A stretch of DNA of 64,000 nt from Actinoplanes cyaneus (lineage in GTDB: Bacteria; Actinomycetota; Actinomycetes; Mycobacteriales; Micromonosporaceae), in NCBI RefSeq assembly GCF_016862095.1, contig NZ_BOMH01000018.1, positions 186,001 through 250,000 of the forward strand. Direction: 5' to 3'. Below are positions 52,682 through 60,991 of the stretch, in pieces. Both the position numbers and the translations under genes were made by a program. Numbering within the stretch: position 1 is the first letter of the stretch; every line of letters starts with the position of its first letter. The notes under the pieces are model-generated. The model was not told the origin of the DNA. It saw only the letters and a list, made by a program, of their open reading frames with translations, and searched no databases.

Positions 52682-53635
52682 TCAGAACGTGGCGATCGGG
52701 TTGACCGGGCTGCCGGACGTGCCGGCGAACCGGACCGGCGCGACCGCCAGCTGGAAGTCCCACTGCCCGAGCTCGGCGGCGGTCGCCGCGCACGCCTCCA
52801 GGTCGCAGTTGTCGAGCAGCCACAGGCCCATCGCGACGAGCCCGACGGCGTGCACCGGCATCAGCACGCCGGCGTACCCCGACGGCTGGACGTCCTGCGG
52901 GGTGTCCGCGCCGATCAGTGCGACCTCGCGGTCCCGCAGCCAAGGCAGGCAGGACGCGTGCCACCCGGCCTGCGCGAGACCGCCGGGCGCGGCCGCCTCG
53001 TGCCGGGCACGGCCGTGACCGGTCCGCAGGAGCACCGCGTCACCGGCTCGCACCCGCACCCCTTGCCGGCGCTCGGCCTCCTCGATATCGCCGGGGAACA
53101 CGCCCTGTCCCGGTTCCAGCCACGGCACGTCGCGGACCGCCGCGACGTCGAGCAGGACGCCACGCGTCACGATCCCGTTCGCCGCCGCGGTGACCGCCGC
53201 CCACGCCGAGCCGGTCTCGGCGCCGACCAGCGAGTGCGACCGCCCGTTGTACGTCGCACCGTCCCAGAAGAGGTGGCACGGCGAGTCGACGTGGGTGATC
53301 GTGTTGCCGTGGAACATCAGGCCGAGCCGCTCGTTCGAGAATCCCCAGCGCCGGTCGGCGTGGAACGCGGGCGGCATGTGCTCGGCACCCGGCATCTCGG
53401 CGGCGCACGGGCACACGGTCGTCGACCGTTCCATCTCCGCCGGGACGGTCACCTCCCACGCGCACGACACGCTCCGGCCGTGCCGGACGGCCCGCGCCGC
53501 TGCCAGCCGGACGTCGTCGGTGATGTGGTTCAGGGTGCCGCGCTCGTCGTCGTCGCCCCACCGCCCCCAGTTCGACAGCGTGTCGAAGTATCCGAGCACG
53601 TCGTCCTGCGTGGGCAGCGATCGTCGCGGCGTCAT
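52682..53635 (-). CDS. Cyclase family protein (kynurenine formamidase-like)
   Basis: 317 aa from an ATG at 53635. The cyclase metal motif is seen as ITHVDSPCHLFWDG (H-x-D-x-P-x-H) near residue 120, followed by conserved RGVLLDVAAV. The family also contains arylformamidases and other metal-dependent amide/ester hydrolases. The loop GTPAHVDSP-like and PVHAVGLVAMGLWLLDNCDLE near the C-terminus support it. Substrate unknown. No tryptophan-degradation gene is nearby. Upstream (260 bp) lie a hairpin and TetR operators, and the gene is divergent from the TetR gene, so it could be controlled by it. Confidence 0.85.
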   Translation of the reverse strand: MTPRRSLPTQDDVLGYFDTLSNWGRWGDDDERGTLNHITDDVRLAAARAVRHGRSVSCAWEVTVPAEMERSTTVCPCAAEMPGAEHMPPAFHADRRWGFSNERLGLMFHGNTITHVDSPCHLFWDGATYNGRSHSLVGAETGSAWAAVTAAANGIVTRGVLLDVAAVRDVPWLEPGQGVFPGDIEEAERRQGVRVRAGDAVLLRTGHGRARHEAAAPGGLAQAGWHASCLPWLRDREVALIGADTPQDVQPSGYAGVLMPVHAVGLVAMGLWLLDNCDLEACAATAAELGQWDFQLAVAPVRFAGTSGSPVNPIATF

Positions 53636-53709
53636 CGCGGCATCGGCTCCTCGGTCACGGGTGCGGTCGTCGCAGGCAGGGTATCCCGGGCCGCGCCCAC
53701 CGAGGCGTG

Positions 53710-53762
53710 GGCCGGTGCTGACGGTGGTTGTCCGCCTCGAACTACCACCGTCAGCACCAGCC
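53710..53762. repeat. Hairpin of related type, copy C
   Basis: GGCCGGTGCTGACGGTGGT pairs with ACCACCGTCAGCACC...; the stem is 19-22 bp with two mismatches and an 11- to 15-base loop. The outer GGCTGGTGCT half is the same as in copy A, while the inner core differs (GACGGTGGT rather than CATGGGCGT). It stands between divergent cyclase and TetR genes. Confidence 0.7.
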
Positions 53763-53844
53763 GACTGCTCACCGGACCGCCCGGGTGTGCTCTCAGGGCA
53801 TTCCGGAGGAGCCGGGGACGAGTCTGAGACGGCGCTGAGAAAAA

Positions 53845-53875
53845 TGCGTGGCACGCACATTTGCGGGGGACGCAA
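53845..53875. promoter_or_regulatory. Two palindromic TetR operators
   Basis: TGCGTGGCACGCA (53845-53857; 6-bp arms, one central base) and TTGCGGGGGACGCAA (53861-53875; 5-bp arms). They lie 38 and 20 bp before the TetR ATG and probably mediate autoregulation. Confidence 0.6.
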
Positions 53876-53895
53876 GTTTTGGTAGCGTGGATCGC

Positions 53896-54507
53896 ATGGG
53901 ACTCCGGGAGACCAAGAAGCAGGCCACCCGGACCGCGCTGAGCTGGGCGGCGGTCCGGCTCATCGCCGCGCGCGGATACGACAAAGTCCTGGTGGAGGAC
54001 ATCGCGGCGGCCGCCGGGGTGTCACCGCGGACGTTCAACAACTACTTCTCCAGCAAGGCCGAGGCGGTCGCGGCCCGGCACCACGACCGCTGCCTCGGCG
54101 TGGCAGCGTCGCTGCGTGAGCGGCCGGCCGGCGAGCCGCTCTGGGACGCGATCACCGAAGCCGTGCTGGCCCGGTTCACCCCCGGGCCGGAGGTCACCTC
54201 CCAGCCGCAGCCGGATCCGGACGACTGGGTGGCCGGCGTCCGCCTGATGGTCGCCGAGCCGGCCGTGCGCGCGGAGATCCTGCGCGCCGGCGCGGACGCG
54301 GAACGGGCGATCGGCGCCGCCGTCGCCGACCGCACCGGTCTCGACGTGGACGAAGACCTCTATCCGAAACTGGTCGCGGCGGCAGTGATGGCCGCCAACA
54401 ACGTCGTCGTGCTGCAGTTCCTCACCACGGGCGGGAGCCGGGAGACGGTGCCCGCGCTGCTCGCCGAGGCGCTGCGGCAGATCAGGGCGGGGCTCCCCCA
54501 GCCCTGA
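53896..54507 (+). CDS. TetR-family regulator of the FAD monooxygenase
   Basis: 203 aa. HTH at ~30-55: VEDIAAAAGVSPRTFNNYFSSK, matching the AcrR-type TetR pattern with conserved F-x-x-YF. The ligand domain is all-alpha. The FAD monooxygenase gene begins 168 bp downstream on the same strand, and palindromes stand upstream of both, so it probably represses both genes and responds to the monooxygenase's substrate (inference). The ATG at 53896 has no strong Shine-Dalgarno, so translation may be weak. Frame continues upstream to 53848 but covers the operators. Confidence 0.88.
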   Translation: MGLRETKKQATRTALSWAAVRLIAARGYDKVLVEDIAAAAGVSPRTFNNYFSSKAEAVAARHHDRCLGVAASLRERPAGEPLWDAITEAVLARFTPGPEVTSQPQPDPDDWVAGVRLMVAEPAVRAEILRAGADAERAIGAAVADRTGLDVDEDLYPKLVAAAVMAANNVVVLQFLTTGGSRETVPALLAEALRQIRAGLPQP

Positions 54508-54562
54508 GCCCCACGACGGGGCACCCGACAGTGAGTGTGCGCGGCCGCTCGGGCGCATCACT

Positions 54563-54575
54563 GTCCACATTGGAC
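54563..54575. promoter_or_regulatory. Inverted repeat upstream of the FAD monooxygenase
   Basis: GTCCACATTGGAC, a perfect palindrome with 5-bp arms and a 3-base centre. It lies 101 bp before the monooxygenase start, in the 168-bp gap after the TetR gene. A TTGGAC within it could serve as a -35. Confidence 0.45.
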
Positions 54576-54675
54576 CATTAGCGCTGCCGTGCTCACGAGC
54601 CCGCCGCCCGCATCTGTGGCGCGCCCTCCGCCGGAGAACGCGCGGCTAACCACGTACCCAATAAGGAGTTTTGTC

Positions 54676-56136
54676 ATGATTTCCGATGTTGTGATCGTCG
54701 GCGCGGGACCGAACGGCCTCATGCTCGCCTGCGAACTCGCCCTCACCGGACTGCGCCCGGTCGTGCTGGAGCGCCGCACCGGCCCCTCCACCGAGCAACG
54801 CGCGAACGGCCTGGTCGGCCAGGTCATTCCGATGCTGCACCGGCGCGGGCTCTACGAGCGGCTGACCGGCCACCCGGGCGCGCCCTCCCCCACGTCCGGT
54901 CATGTCTTCGCCGCGTTCCACCTGCGGCTGGACGAGCTCGCGGACAATCCGATGCACATCCTGCTGGCGTCGCAGCAGAAGATCGAGGCGATGCTCGGCG
55001 AGCGCGCCCGCGAGCTCGGCGTGCAGGTCCGCGGCGGGCACCAGCTGACCGCTCTGGATCAGAAGGACGACCGTGTGGTCGTGGACGTCGACGGTCCGGA
55101 GGGTCCCTACCGGGTGGAGACGCGATACCTGGTCGGCGCGGACGGCGGGCGCAGTGTCACCCGCAAACTGAGTGGCTTCGCCTTCCCCGGGGTCACCGAT
55201 GACCGGTCGGTTTCCCGGACCGCCGCGGTGGACGTCCCGGAGGGGCTGCGTGATCCGGGGACCGGTGGCCTGCGCGTTCCGGGCTACGGGCTGATCCCGC
55301 CGTTCCGGCACCATCGCACCGAGCGCGGGGTGGTCGCCTGGGCGCCGTTCCCGGACGGGCGGAATCTGATCACCGCGTCGACGGACGCCCGGCCGCCCGG
55401 CGCCGAGCCGGTGACGTTCGCGGAGGTCATGGAGGCGGTGACCTACGTGCTCGGCGCCGAGGTTCCGCTTCTCCCGCCGACCGGGCCGGAGCCGCACACG
55501 CTGCGCCGGCTCTCCGGTGGCAACACGCGGATCGCGGACAGCTACCGCAAGGGGCGCGTCATCCTGCTCGGCGACGCGGCGCACGTGCATTCGGCGATGG
55601 GCGGCCCGGGGCTCAACCTCGGCCTGCAGGACGCGATCAACCTCGGCTGGAAGCTCGCCGCCGAGGTGCGCGGCCGGGCGCCGGAGGGGCTGCTCGACAC
55701 GTACGAGTCGGAGCGTCGCCCGGTGGCCGAGCGCGTCATCATGCACACCCAGGCGCAGGCGTTGCTGGCCGGGCCCGGTCCCGCCGTGACGGCGCTACGC
55801 GCGCTCTTCGCGGAGTTGATGGAGGAGGAGGGGGTGGTGCGCCGGCTCGCGGCTCTGCTCGCCGGAACCGATTTCCGGTACGACCACTGCGGCCCGTTCG
55901 CACCCGATCTCGGCGCGCTGACCCACACCGGGCGTCCCCTGCTCGTCGACAACACCGGCGCGCTGGCCGGGACAGCAGCGCCGTGGCGCGACCGGGTCGA
56001 CGTCGTCACCGCGCCGGGGGTGCCCGCCGTGCTGGTCCGCCCGGACAACTACCTCGCCTGGACCGACGGGTCGGCGGAAAGCTTGGAGACCGCGCTCAGC
56101 CGCTGGTTCGGGAGGCCGGCTCAGGAGACGATCTGA
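54676..56136 (+). CDS. FAD-dependent aromatic hydroxylase-like monooxygenase
   Basis: 486 aa. FAD-binding VVIVGAGPNGLMLACELALTG at the N-terminus, the DG motif region GADGGRSVTRKLSG (~150-165) and GDAAHVHSAMGGPGLNLGLQDA (~295-316). These are the marks of the PHBH-type flavoprotein monooxygenases, including RIF monooxygenase and polyketide hydroxylases. A C-terminal thioredoxin-like domain is present (~380-486). It uses NAD(P)H and oxygen to hydroxylate an aromatic compound; detoxification of an antibiotic is possible. AAGGAG lies eight bases before the ATG. The gene follows a TetR regulator. Confidence 0.9.
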   Translation: MISDVVIVGAGPNGLMLACELALTGLRPVVLERRTGPSTEQRANGLVGQVIPMLHRRGLYERLTGHPGAPSPTSGHVFAAFHLRLDELADNPMHILLASQQKIEAMLGERARELGVQVRGGHQLTALDQKDDRVVVDVDGPEGPYRVETRYLVGADGGRSVTRKLSGFAFPGVTDDRSVSRTAAVDVPEGLRDPGTGGLRVPGYGLIPPFRHHRTERGVVAWAPFPDGRNLITASTDARPPGAEPVTFAEVMEAVTYVLGAEVPLLPPTGPEPHTLRRLSGGNTRIADSYRKGRVILLGDAAHVHSAMGGPGLNLGLQDAINLGWKLAAEVRGRAPEGLLDTYESERRPVAERVIMHTQAQALLAGPGPAVTALRALFAELMEEEGVVRRLAALLAGTDFRYDHCGPFAPDLGALTHTGRPLLVDNTGALAGTAAPWRDRVDVVTAPGVPAVLVRPDNYLAWTDGSAESLETALSRWFGRPAQETI

Positions 56137-57014
56137 GCTTCGAGCTGCTTGACCACGCCGGTCACGGTGCCGGCCGGGATCGCGAAGCCGAGCCCCACGC
56201 TGCCGGTGCTGTCCCCGGAGGTGGCGATGGCCACGTTGATCCCGACGACCTGCCCGGACGTGTCGACCAGGGCACCGCCGGAGTTGCCCTGGTTGATCGC
56301 CGCGTCGGTCTGCAGCAGACCGGAGAGCTTCTCCTCACCGGTGTCCAGGCTGCGGTCCTTGGCGGAGACGATGCCGGAGGTCACGGTGCCCTCGAGGCCG
56401 AGCGGGGCGCCGAACGCCAGCACGGTGTCCCCCACGGCGACGCTGTCGTCGGTGCCGAACGTGACCGGGGTCAGCCCGGTGAGGCCGGTCGCCTGGACCA
56501 GCGCCAGGTCGTGCGTGGTGTCGGTGGCGACGACAGTGGCGGGCACCGTCCGGCCGTCGGCGAGGCGGACGCTGACCGTGCCGTCCGACGAGATCACGTG
56601 GTTGTTGGTGAGGATCAGCCCGTCCTCGCTGAGCACCACGCCGGAGCCGAGCGACGACTCGCGGGTGCTGTCGACGAGCACGGTCACGATGCTCGGCTGG
56701 ACCTTGGCGACGATCGGGGCGAGCTCGTCGCCCTCGGTGACGGTGGTGGCGGCCACCGTGGTGCCGGAGGCGCTCGCCGCGGCCGTCGCCGAGCCGCCGC
56801 TCAGGTATTGCTCGGTGAGGAACGCGCCGGTGCTGCCGCCGGCGCCGATCAGCACGAGCACCGCGGCGCCGCCGGCGATCCGCCGCTTCCACCGCGGGTC
56901 ACGTGGCGGCCGCACCATCACCGGAGGAATCGGGAACACGTGCGCCGGCGCCCGGTGGGACGCGACGGGAGAGGTGTGGTGCTCGTCGGCGTTGCGGTTC
57001 AGCAGATCGGTCAT
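56121..57014 (-). CDS. Membrane-anchored trypsin-like serine protease
   Basis: 297 aa. A Pro-rich cytoplasmic N-terminus, one membrane helix (~44-66), then a trypsin-like domain. Triad: His in LTNNHVIS, Asp in THDLALVQ, Ser in INQGNSGGALV. No PDZ domain follows, unlike HtrA/DegP, so it is one of the short S1C-type proteases of actinobacteria. It would act outside the cell membrane in protein quality control. It converges with the monooxygenase gene with a 16-bp overlap and is divergent from the DUF732 lipoprotein. Confidence 0.9.
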   Translation of the reverse strand: MTDLLNRNADEHHTSPVASHRAPAHVFPIPPVMVRPPRDPRWKRRIAGGAAVLVLIGAGGSTGAFLTEQYLSGGSATAAASASGTTVAATTVTEGDELAPIVAKVQPSIVTVLVDSTRESSLGSGVVLSEDGLILTNNHVISSDGTVSVRLADGRTVPATVVATDTTHDLALVQATGLTGLTPVTFGTDDSVAVGDTVLAFGAPLGLEGTVTSGIVSAKDRSLDTGEEKLSGLLQTDAAINQGNSGGALVDTSGQVVGINVAIATSGDSTGSVGLGFAIPAGTVTGVVKQLEAQIVS

Positions 57015-57145
57015 GCCACCAAAGGTGAACCTCGAAGATGTCTGGTCCCGATGAGCGCTCTGTGACTTCGCTGTGTGCGCCGGGTCCCCCGTACGGGTCG
57101 GTGCGGCGCCTCGCCCGTCCGGTTCGTCTCCTCTACGTTCTTCCG

Positions 57146-57586
57146 GTGGAATTCGGTCGTATCGCCCGTGTCACGGGTTCTGTTGTGCTGCTGCTCGGCT
57201 CGGTGACCGCCTGCTCCTCGGATGCCGACGCGATCTGGGTGGAGGGCCGCGTACTGCCGTCGGCGTCTCCCTCTCCCTCTCCCTCCGCCGCGGCGTCGCA
57301 GGCCGCGCCGTCCTCGCCGTCCTCACCGGCGCCCAGCTCGCCGGCGTCCGGCACGCCGTCGTCACGGCCGGCCGCCACGGGCGATCCGGATCGCTTCGTG
57401 GAGGCGGTCCGGCGGCAGCTGCCCGAGCTGGCCATGGACCGTCGCGACGAGGAGATCGCCGACCTGGGTTCCGAGGCGTGCGCGTCGTTGCGGACCGACG
57501 ATCAGGACAACCTTTCCGCGTACGGCGTGACAGCCGCCCAGGCGCGGCAGCTCCGCGGCGTGGCCCGCGCCGACCTGTGCCCCTAG
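57146..57586 (+). CDS. DUF732-type lipoprotein
   Basis: 146 aa from a GTG at 57146. Lipoprotein signal: hydrophobic stretch then GSVTAC, with lipidated Cys near residue 26. A Ser/Pro/Ala-rich linker (~35-75) follows, then a DUF732 domain (FVEAVRRQLPELAM ... DLGSEACASLRT ... VARADLCP) whose two cysteines could form a disulphide. DUF732 is common in mycobacterial and actinobacterial cell-wall proteins; the function is unknown. Its upstream neighbour is the protease on the opposite strand, 131 bp away. Confidence 0.8.
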   Translation: MEFGRIARVTGSVVLLLGSVTACSSDADAIWVEGRVLPSASPSPSPSAAASQAAPSSPSSPAPSSPASGTPSSRPAATGDPDRFVEAVRRQLPELAMDRRDEEIADLGSEACASLRTDDQDNLSAYGVTAAQARQLRGVARADLCP

Positions 57587-57705
57587 GGTTCCTACCGGTC
57601 GGCCGAAAGTAAGAGGGTTGCACAGCAGATCGGGACCCTCGGCAGATGCCGGGCACAGCCTCACCTGGGGAAGCTGTCATCACACAGCGAATCGGGGAGG
57701 TAACA

Positions 57706-57990
57706 ATGACCGCACGAGGTGTGCTCACCGTGGTCGGCACTGCCGTCGGTGGCCTGATCGGCTGGTCGGAGACCGCACCGACCGCTGACCCGGCGAGCCT
57801 GCGCGCCCTCTTCGCCGACTTCGGCGTCGAGGTCGGCTCCGGCCCCGCCGACCTGGTGGAGGCGGTTCGCGCGTTCCAGCTCAGGATCGGCCTGCCCGCC
57901 GACGGCGAGGCCGGCCCGGAGACGGTCCATCTGCTGGCCCGCTACGCCGCGGACGCCCGCGAGCTGACCGAGTTCCGCCGGGCCGCCTGA
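57706..57990 (+). CDS. Small peptidoglycan-binding-domain-like protein
   Basis: 94 aa; the ATG at 57706 has GGGGAGG six bases upstream, a strong ribosome site. Residues ~35-80 resemble the PG_binding_1 fold (LVEAVRAFQLRIGLPADGEAG PETVHLLARY), including the Gln-x-x-x-GL-x-x-DG pattern. No clear signal peptide is present, so it may be cytosolic or exported by other means. It is unusual for this domain to be the entire protein. No operon partner overlaps it. Confidence 0.7.
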   Translation: MTARGVLTVVGTAVGGLIGWSETAPTADPASLRALFADFGVEVGSGPADLVEAVRAFQLRIGLPADGEAGPETVHLLARYAADARELTEFRRAA

Positions 57991-58062
57991 TCCCGCCGTC
58001 GTCGCCACCATCGTGGGACATCGCTGCGGCCCGGGCCGTACGGCTGGGTAGGTTGGGCGGCG

Positions 58063-58764
58063 ATGAACGGCATGGAGCGGCGACCGGGCGAGCTGATCAC
58101 CTACTACGACGACGCCACCGGGGAACGGACCGGGCTGACCGCGGCGGAGCTGGGCCGGTGGAGCGCGGCGACCGCGGAGCTGCTGACCGGCGAGTGCGGG
58201 CTGCGAGCGGGCAACCGGGCCGGGGTGCTGCTGCCGCCGCACTGGCAGACGGCGGTCGTGCTGCTCGGGGTGTGGGCCGCCGGGCTGGAGGTGTCGTTCC
58301 GCGGGTGGAGCACGGCCGGGCTGGTCAGTGGCGGGCCGGCGCTGGACGTGACCTTTGTGGAGCATCGCCGGGTGGGCAACTGGCTCGACGAGGTGCCACG
58401 GGCGCCGCATCAGTTCGTGCTCGGGGCGGCCGACGACGTACCGCACGGTTATCGTGATTTCCTGCCCGCGGTGCGGGCGCATCTGGGCGCCGAGCCGCCG
58501 GTGGACCGCGCCGGGAACGAGGCGGCGGCTGTTCCGGACGGCACGACCTTCTCGGAGTACGGTGCCACGGCCGCGGCGCTCGCCCGATCGCGCGGGATCG
58601 AGCGCGGTGACCGGGTGCTGATCGAGGCGGATGCGTCCGAGGAGCCGCTGATCTGGCTGCTGGCGCCGCTGACCGCCGGGGCGTCGATCGTGCTCTGCGC
58701 GAACCCGGACCGGTCGCGGCTCGACGATCGCATGACCATCGAGGGCGTGACCCGGCTGTACTGA
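58063..58764 (+). CDS. TIGR03089-family protein (AMP-binding-like)
   Basis: 233 aa. Actinobacterial family of distant relatives of acyl-CoA synthetases: LTAAELGRWSAATAELL, then RAGNRAGVLLPPHWQTAVVLLGVWAAGLEVSF, then RGDRVLIEADASEEPLIWLLAPLTAGASIVLCANPD. The AMP-binding P-loop and C-terminal hinge of true synthetases are missing, so catalysis is doubtful. Typically found as a single gene; function unknown. ATG 58063 or ATG 58072. It is followed after 18 bp by a methyltransferase. Confidence 0.85.
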   Translation: MNGMERRPGELITYYDDATGERTGLTAAELGRWSAATAELLTGECGLRAGNRAGVLLPPHWQTAVVLLGVWAAGLEVSFRGWSTAGLVSGGPALDVTFVEHRRVGNWLDEVPRAPHQFVLGAADDVPHGYRDFLPAVRAHLGAEPPVDRAGNEAAAVPDGTTFSEYGATAAALARSRGIERGDRVLIEADASEEPLIWLLAPLTAGASIVLCANPDRSRLDDRMTIEGVTRLY

Positions 58765-58782
58765 CGACGATCGTCTTCTACT

Positions 58783-59394
58783 GTGGACCGCATGGAGGTC
58801 TTCGATCAACTCGCCGAGAAGTATCAGGGCGAGCACAGCCATAATCCGTTCCAGGCCGCGCTGATCGAGAAGATCAGCGCGACCCTTCCGGCCGGCGCCT
58901 CGGTTCTCGACCTGGGCTGCGGCTCCGGCGTGCCGACTGCCAAGGTCCTGACCGAGTCCGGTCACCGTGTGGTGGGTGTGGACATCGCCGAGGGGATGCT
59001 GCGGCTGGCCCGTGAGCAGGTGCCCGCGGCCGAGTTCGTCCGGGCGAACTTCGCCGAGCTGCCCGACGACTTCGGCAAGTTCGAGGCGGTGACCGCGTTC
59101 TTCTCCCTGCTGATGTTGAGCAAGGCGGAGATCGAACGCACGCTAGACAAGGTCGCCGGGTGGCTCACGCCCGGTGGTCACTTCGCGATCGGCATGGTCA
59201 ACTTCGATGCGGACAGCATCCCGATCGAGTTCATGGGCGTCCCGGTGACCGTTTCCGGTTACCTGGAGCCGGATCTGGCGGCGGTGCTGGAGGCGCACGG
59301 CTTCACCGTCCTGACCATCGAGACGGTCTTCTTCACCCCCACCGACGGCCCCCAGGAGAGCCAGATCTTCGCCCTGGCCCAGCTCCCGGAGTGA
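58783..59394 (+). CDS. SAM-dependent methyltransferase
   Basis: 203 aa from GTG 58783 or ATG 58792. Motif I is VLDLGCGSGVPTAKVL (~residues 40-55), motif II VVGVDIAEGML, motif IV/post-I VTAFFSLLML. It is a compact class I enzyme like Methyltransf_25 members. The C-terminus (FTVLTIETVFFTPTDGPQESQIFALA) is typical of small actinobacterial methyltransferases. Substrate unknown. It is likely co-transcribed with the TIGR03089 gene 18 bp upstream; a hairpin at 59400-59429 closes the unit. Confidence 0.9.
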   Translation: MDRMEVFDQLAEKYQGEHSHNPFQAALIEKISATLPAGASVLDLGCGSGVPTAKVLTESGHRVVGVDIAEGMLRLAREQVPAAEFVRANFAELPDDFGKFEAVTAFFSLLMLSKAEIERTLDKVAGWLTPGGHFAIGMVNFDADSIPIEFMGVPVTVSGYLEPDLAAVLEAHGFTVLTIETVFFTPTDGPQESQIFALAQLPE

Positions 59395-59399
59395 CTCCC

Positions 59400-59429
59400 G
59401 GGCCGAGACGTTCGCCGGCGTCTCGGCCC
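59400..59429 (+). terminator. Hairpin between convergent methyltransferase and paaE
   Basis: GGGCCGAGACG (59400-59410), loop TTCGCCGG, CGTCTCGGCCC (59419-59429): a perfect 11-bp stem six bases after the stop. No U-tract. It could terminate both convergent transcripts. Confidence 0.55.
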
Positions 59430-59464
59430 TCGTCCCGCGGACCGTGGGCCTCACGGGGGCGGGG

Positions 59465-60499
59465 TCACTCGTCGAAGTCGACGACGACCTTCGGGGACGC
59501 GGCGGTGCTCTGGCAGGTCAGCACGAACCCGGCGGCCAGCTCGGCCGCCTCCAGCGCGAAGTTGCGCCGCATCGTCACGTCACCCTCGACCACCCGGGCG
59601 CGGCACGTCCCGCAGACCCCGCCCTTGCACGCGAACGGCAGATCGGGACGGGACCTCTGCAACCCGTCGAGCAGCGTGACACCGTCCTCGACGGTGACCG
59701 TGGTGGCGCGTCCGTCCAGGTGAACGGTGATCTCGCTGCTCGGCCCGCTCGCGGTGGCCTCCGGGCGGACCGGCTCGGGCGGCGCCTCGTCGACCCAGAA
59801 CAGCTCACGGTGGATCCGCTCCGGCGCGACTCCGGCCCCGGCGAGCACCTCGGTCGCGTCGGTCACCATCCCGTACGGCCCGCACAGCCACCAGTGGTCG
59901 ACCGCCGCCACGTCCAGCAGGTGCGGCAGCAGCGCCCGCAGCCGGGCCGCGTCGAGCCGCCCGGAGAGCAGGTCGGCCTCCCGCGGCTCGCGGGACAACA
60001 CGTGCACGAGTTCCAGGCGGGCCGGATGGCGGTCCTTCAGGTCGGCGAGCTCCTCGGCGAACATCACGGTGTCGGTACGACGATTGCCATACAGCAGTGT
60101 CACCTCGGTGTCCGCCCGTCGCAGCAGGGACGCCGCGATGGAGAGCACCGGGGTGATCCCCGAGCCGGCCGCGATCAGCACGTGCCGCCCGCCGGCCGTC
60201 AGGTCCGGCGTGAACGTCCCGGACGGCGGGGCGACCTCGAGCTCGTCACCCGGACGCAGGTCACGCACGATCCAGCTGGAGATCACGCCGCCGGGCACCT
60301 CGCGCACCCCGATCCGGGGCGCGCCGCCGGCCGGGGCGCAGATCGAGTATGTCCGGCGCTCGTCGGCGCGCCGCACGGTCAGGGACTGCCCGGGCCGGAA
60401 CGCGAACCGCTCGGTCAGCTCGGGCGGCACGGCCAGGGTGACCGCGACCGCGTCCGGGCAGAGCCGGTCGACCGCGGCGACCCGCAGCGTGTGAAACAC
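59465..60499 (-). CDS. paaE: Phenylacetyl-CoA epoxidase reductase subunit PaaE
   Basis: 344 aa from a GTG at 60499. FNR-like FAD domain (RTYSICAPAG, ~55-65), NAD(P) domain (IAAGSGITPVLSIAASLLRR), and a C-terminal 2Fe-2S ferredoxin domain with ACKGGVCGTCRARV and a final Cys in LTCQS. It passes electrons from NADPH to the PaaABC di-iron oxygenase, which epoxidises phenylacetyl-CoA. Last gene of the paaNABCDE operon; three bases separate it from paaD. Known as a cytosolic protein. Confidence 0.94.
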   Translation of the reverse strand: MFHTLRVAAVDRLCPDAVAVTLAVPPELTERFAFRPGQSLTVRRADERRTYSICAPAGGAPRIGVREVPGGVISSWIVRDLRPGDELEVAPPSGTFTPDLTAGGRHVLIAAGSGITPVLSIAASLLRRADTEVTLLYGNRRTDTVMFAEELADLKDRHPARLELVHVLSREPREADLLSGRLDAARLRALLPHLLDVAAVDHWWLCGPYGMVTDATEVLAGAGVAPERIHRELFWVDEAPPEPVRPEATASGPSSEITVHLDGRATTVTVEDGVTLLDGLQRSRPDLPFACKGGVCGTCRARVVEGDVTMRRNFALEAAELAAGFVLTCQSTAASPKVVVDFDE

Positions 60500-60502
60500 G
60501 GC

Positions 60503-60991
60503 CTAGATCTCCTTCATGTGCTCGAACGGCTCCCGGCAGGCGGTGCATCGCCGCAGTTCACGGCAGGCGGTCGCACCGAACGCGGCGATCGCCTCGGTCC
60601 GCGCCGACCCGCACCGCGGGCACCGGATCGTGTCGTGGCGCGGCGACAGGGTGATCGGAATCGGTCCGGAGGCTCGGCGGGGCGCGGCTCCGGGTGGCGC
60701 GATGCCGGCCTCGGCGAGCTTGCGCCGGCCGCTGTCGGTGATCCAGTCGGTGGTCCACGCGGGCGCCAGGACGGTACGCACCTCGACCGCCCCGAACCCG
60801 GCCGACCGCAGCGCCGCCGCGATGTCCGCGCGGATCGTCTCCATGGCCGGGCAGCCCGAGTACGTCGGTGTGATCGTCACCGTCACCCCGTCGCCGTCCT
60901 GCCGGACCTCCCGCACGATGCCCAGCTCGGCGAGCGTGACCATGGGCAGTTCCGGGTCGGTGACCGTCCCGACGACCTGCTCGGCGATCAC
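60503..60991 (-). CDS. paaD: Phenylacetyl-CoA epoxidase assembly protein PaaD
   Basis: 162 aa. Start chosen as the GTG at 60991, which overlaps the paaC stop as GTGA (GTG 60994 possible). N-terminal DUF59/MIP18 domain (VTDPELPMVTLAELGIVREV, then VTITPTYSGCPAM with the conserved Cys) and a C-terminal zinc finger with CPRCGSARTE and CTACREPF. It helps assemble iron in the epoxidase complex. Full length for actinobacterial PaaD. Confidence 0.92.
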   Translation of the reverse strand: MIAEQVVGTVTDPELPMVTLAELGIVREVRQDGDGVTVTITPTYSGCPAMETIRADIAAALRSAGFGAVEVRTVLAPAWTTDWITDSGRRKLAEAGIAPPGAAPRRASGPIPITLSPRHDTIRCPRCGSARTEAIAAFGATACRELRRCTACREPFEHMKEI

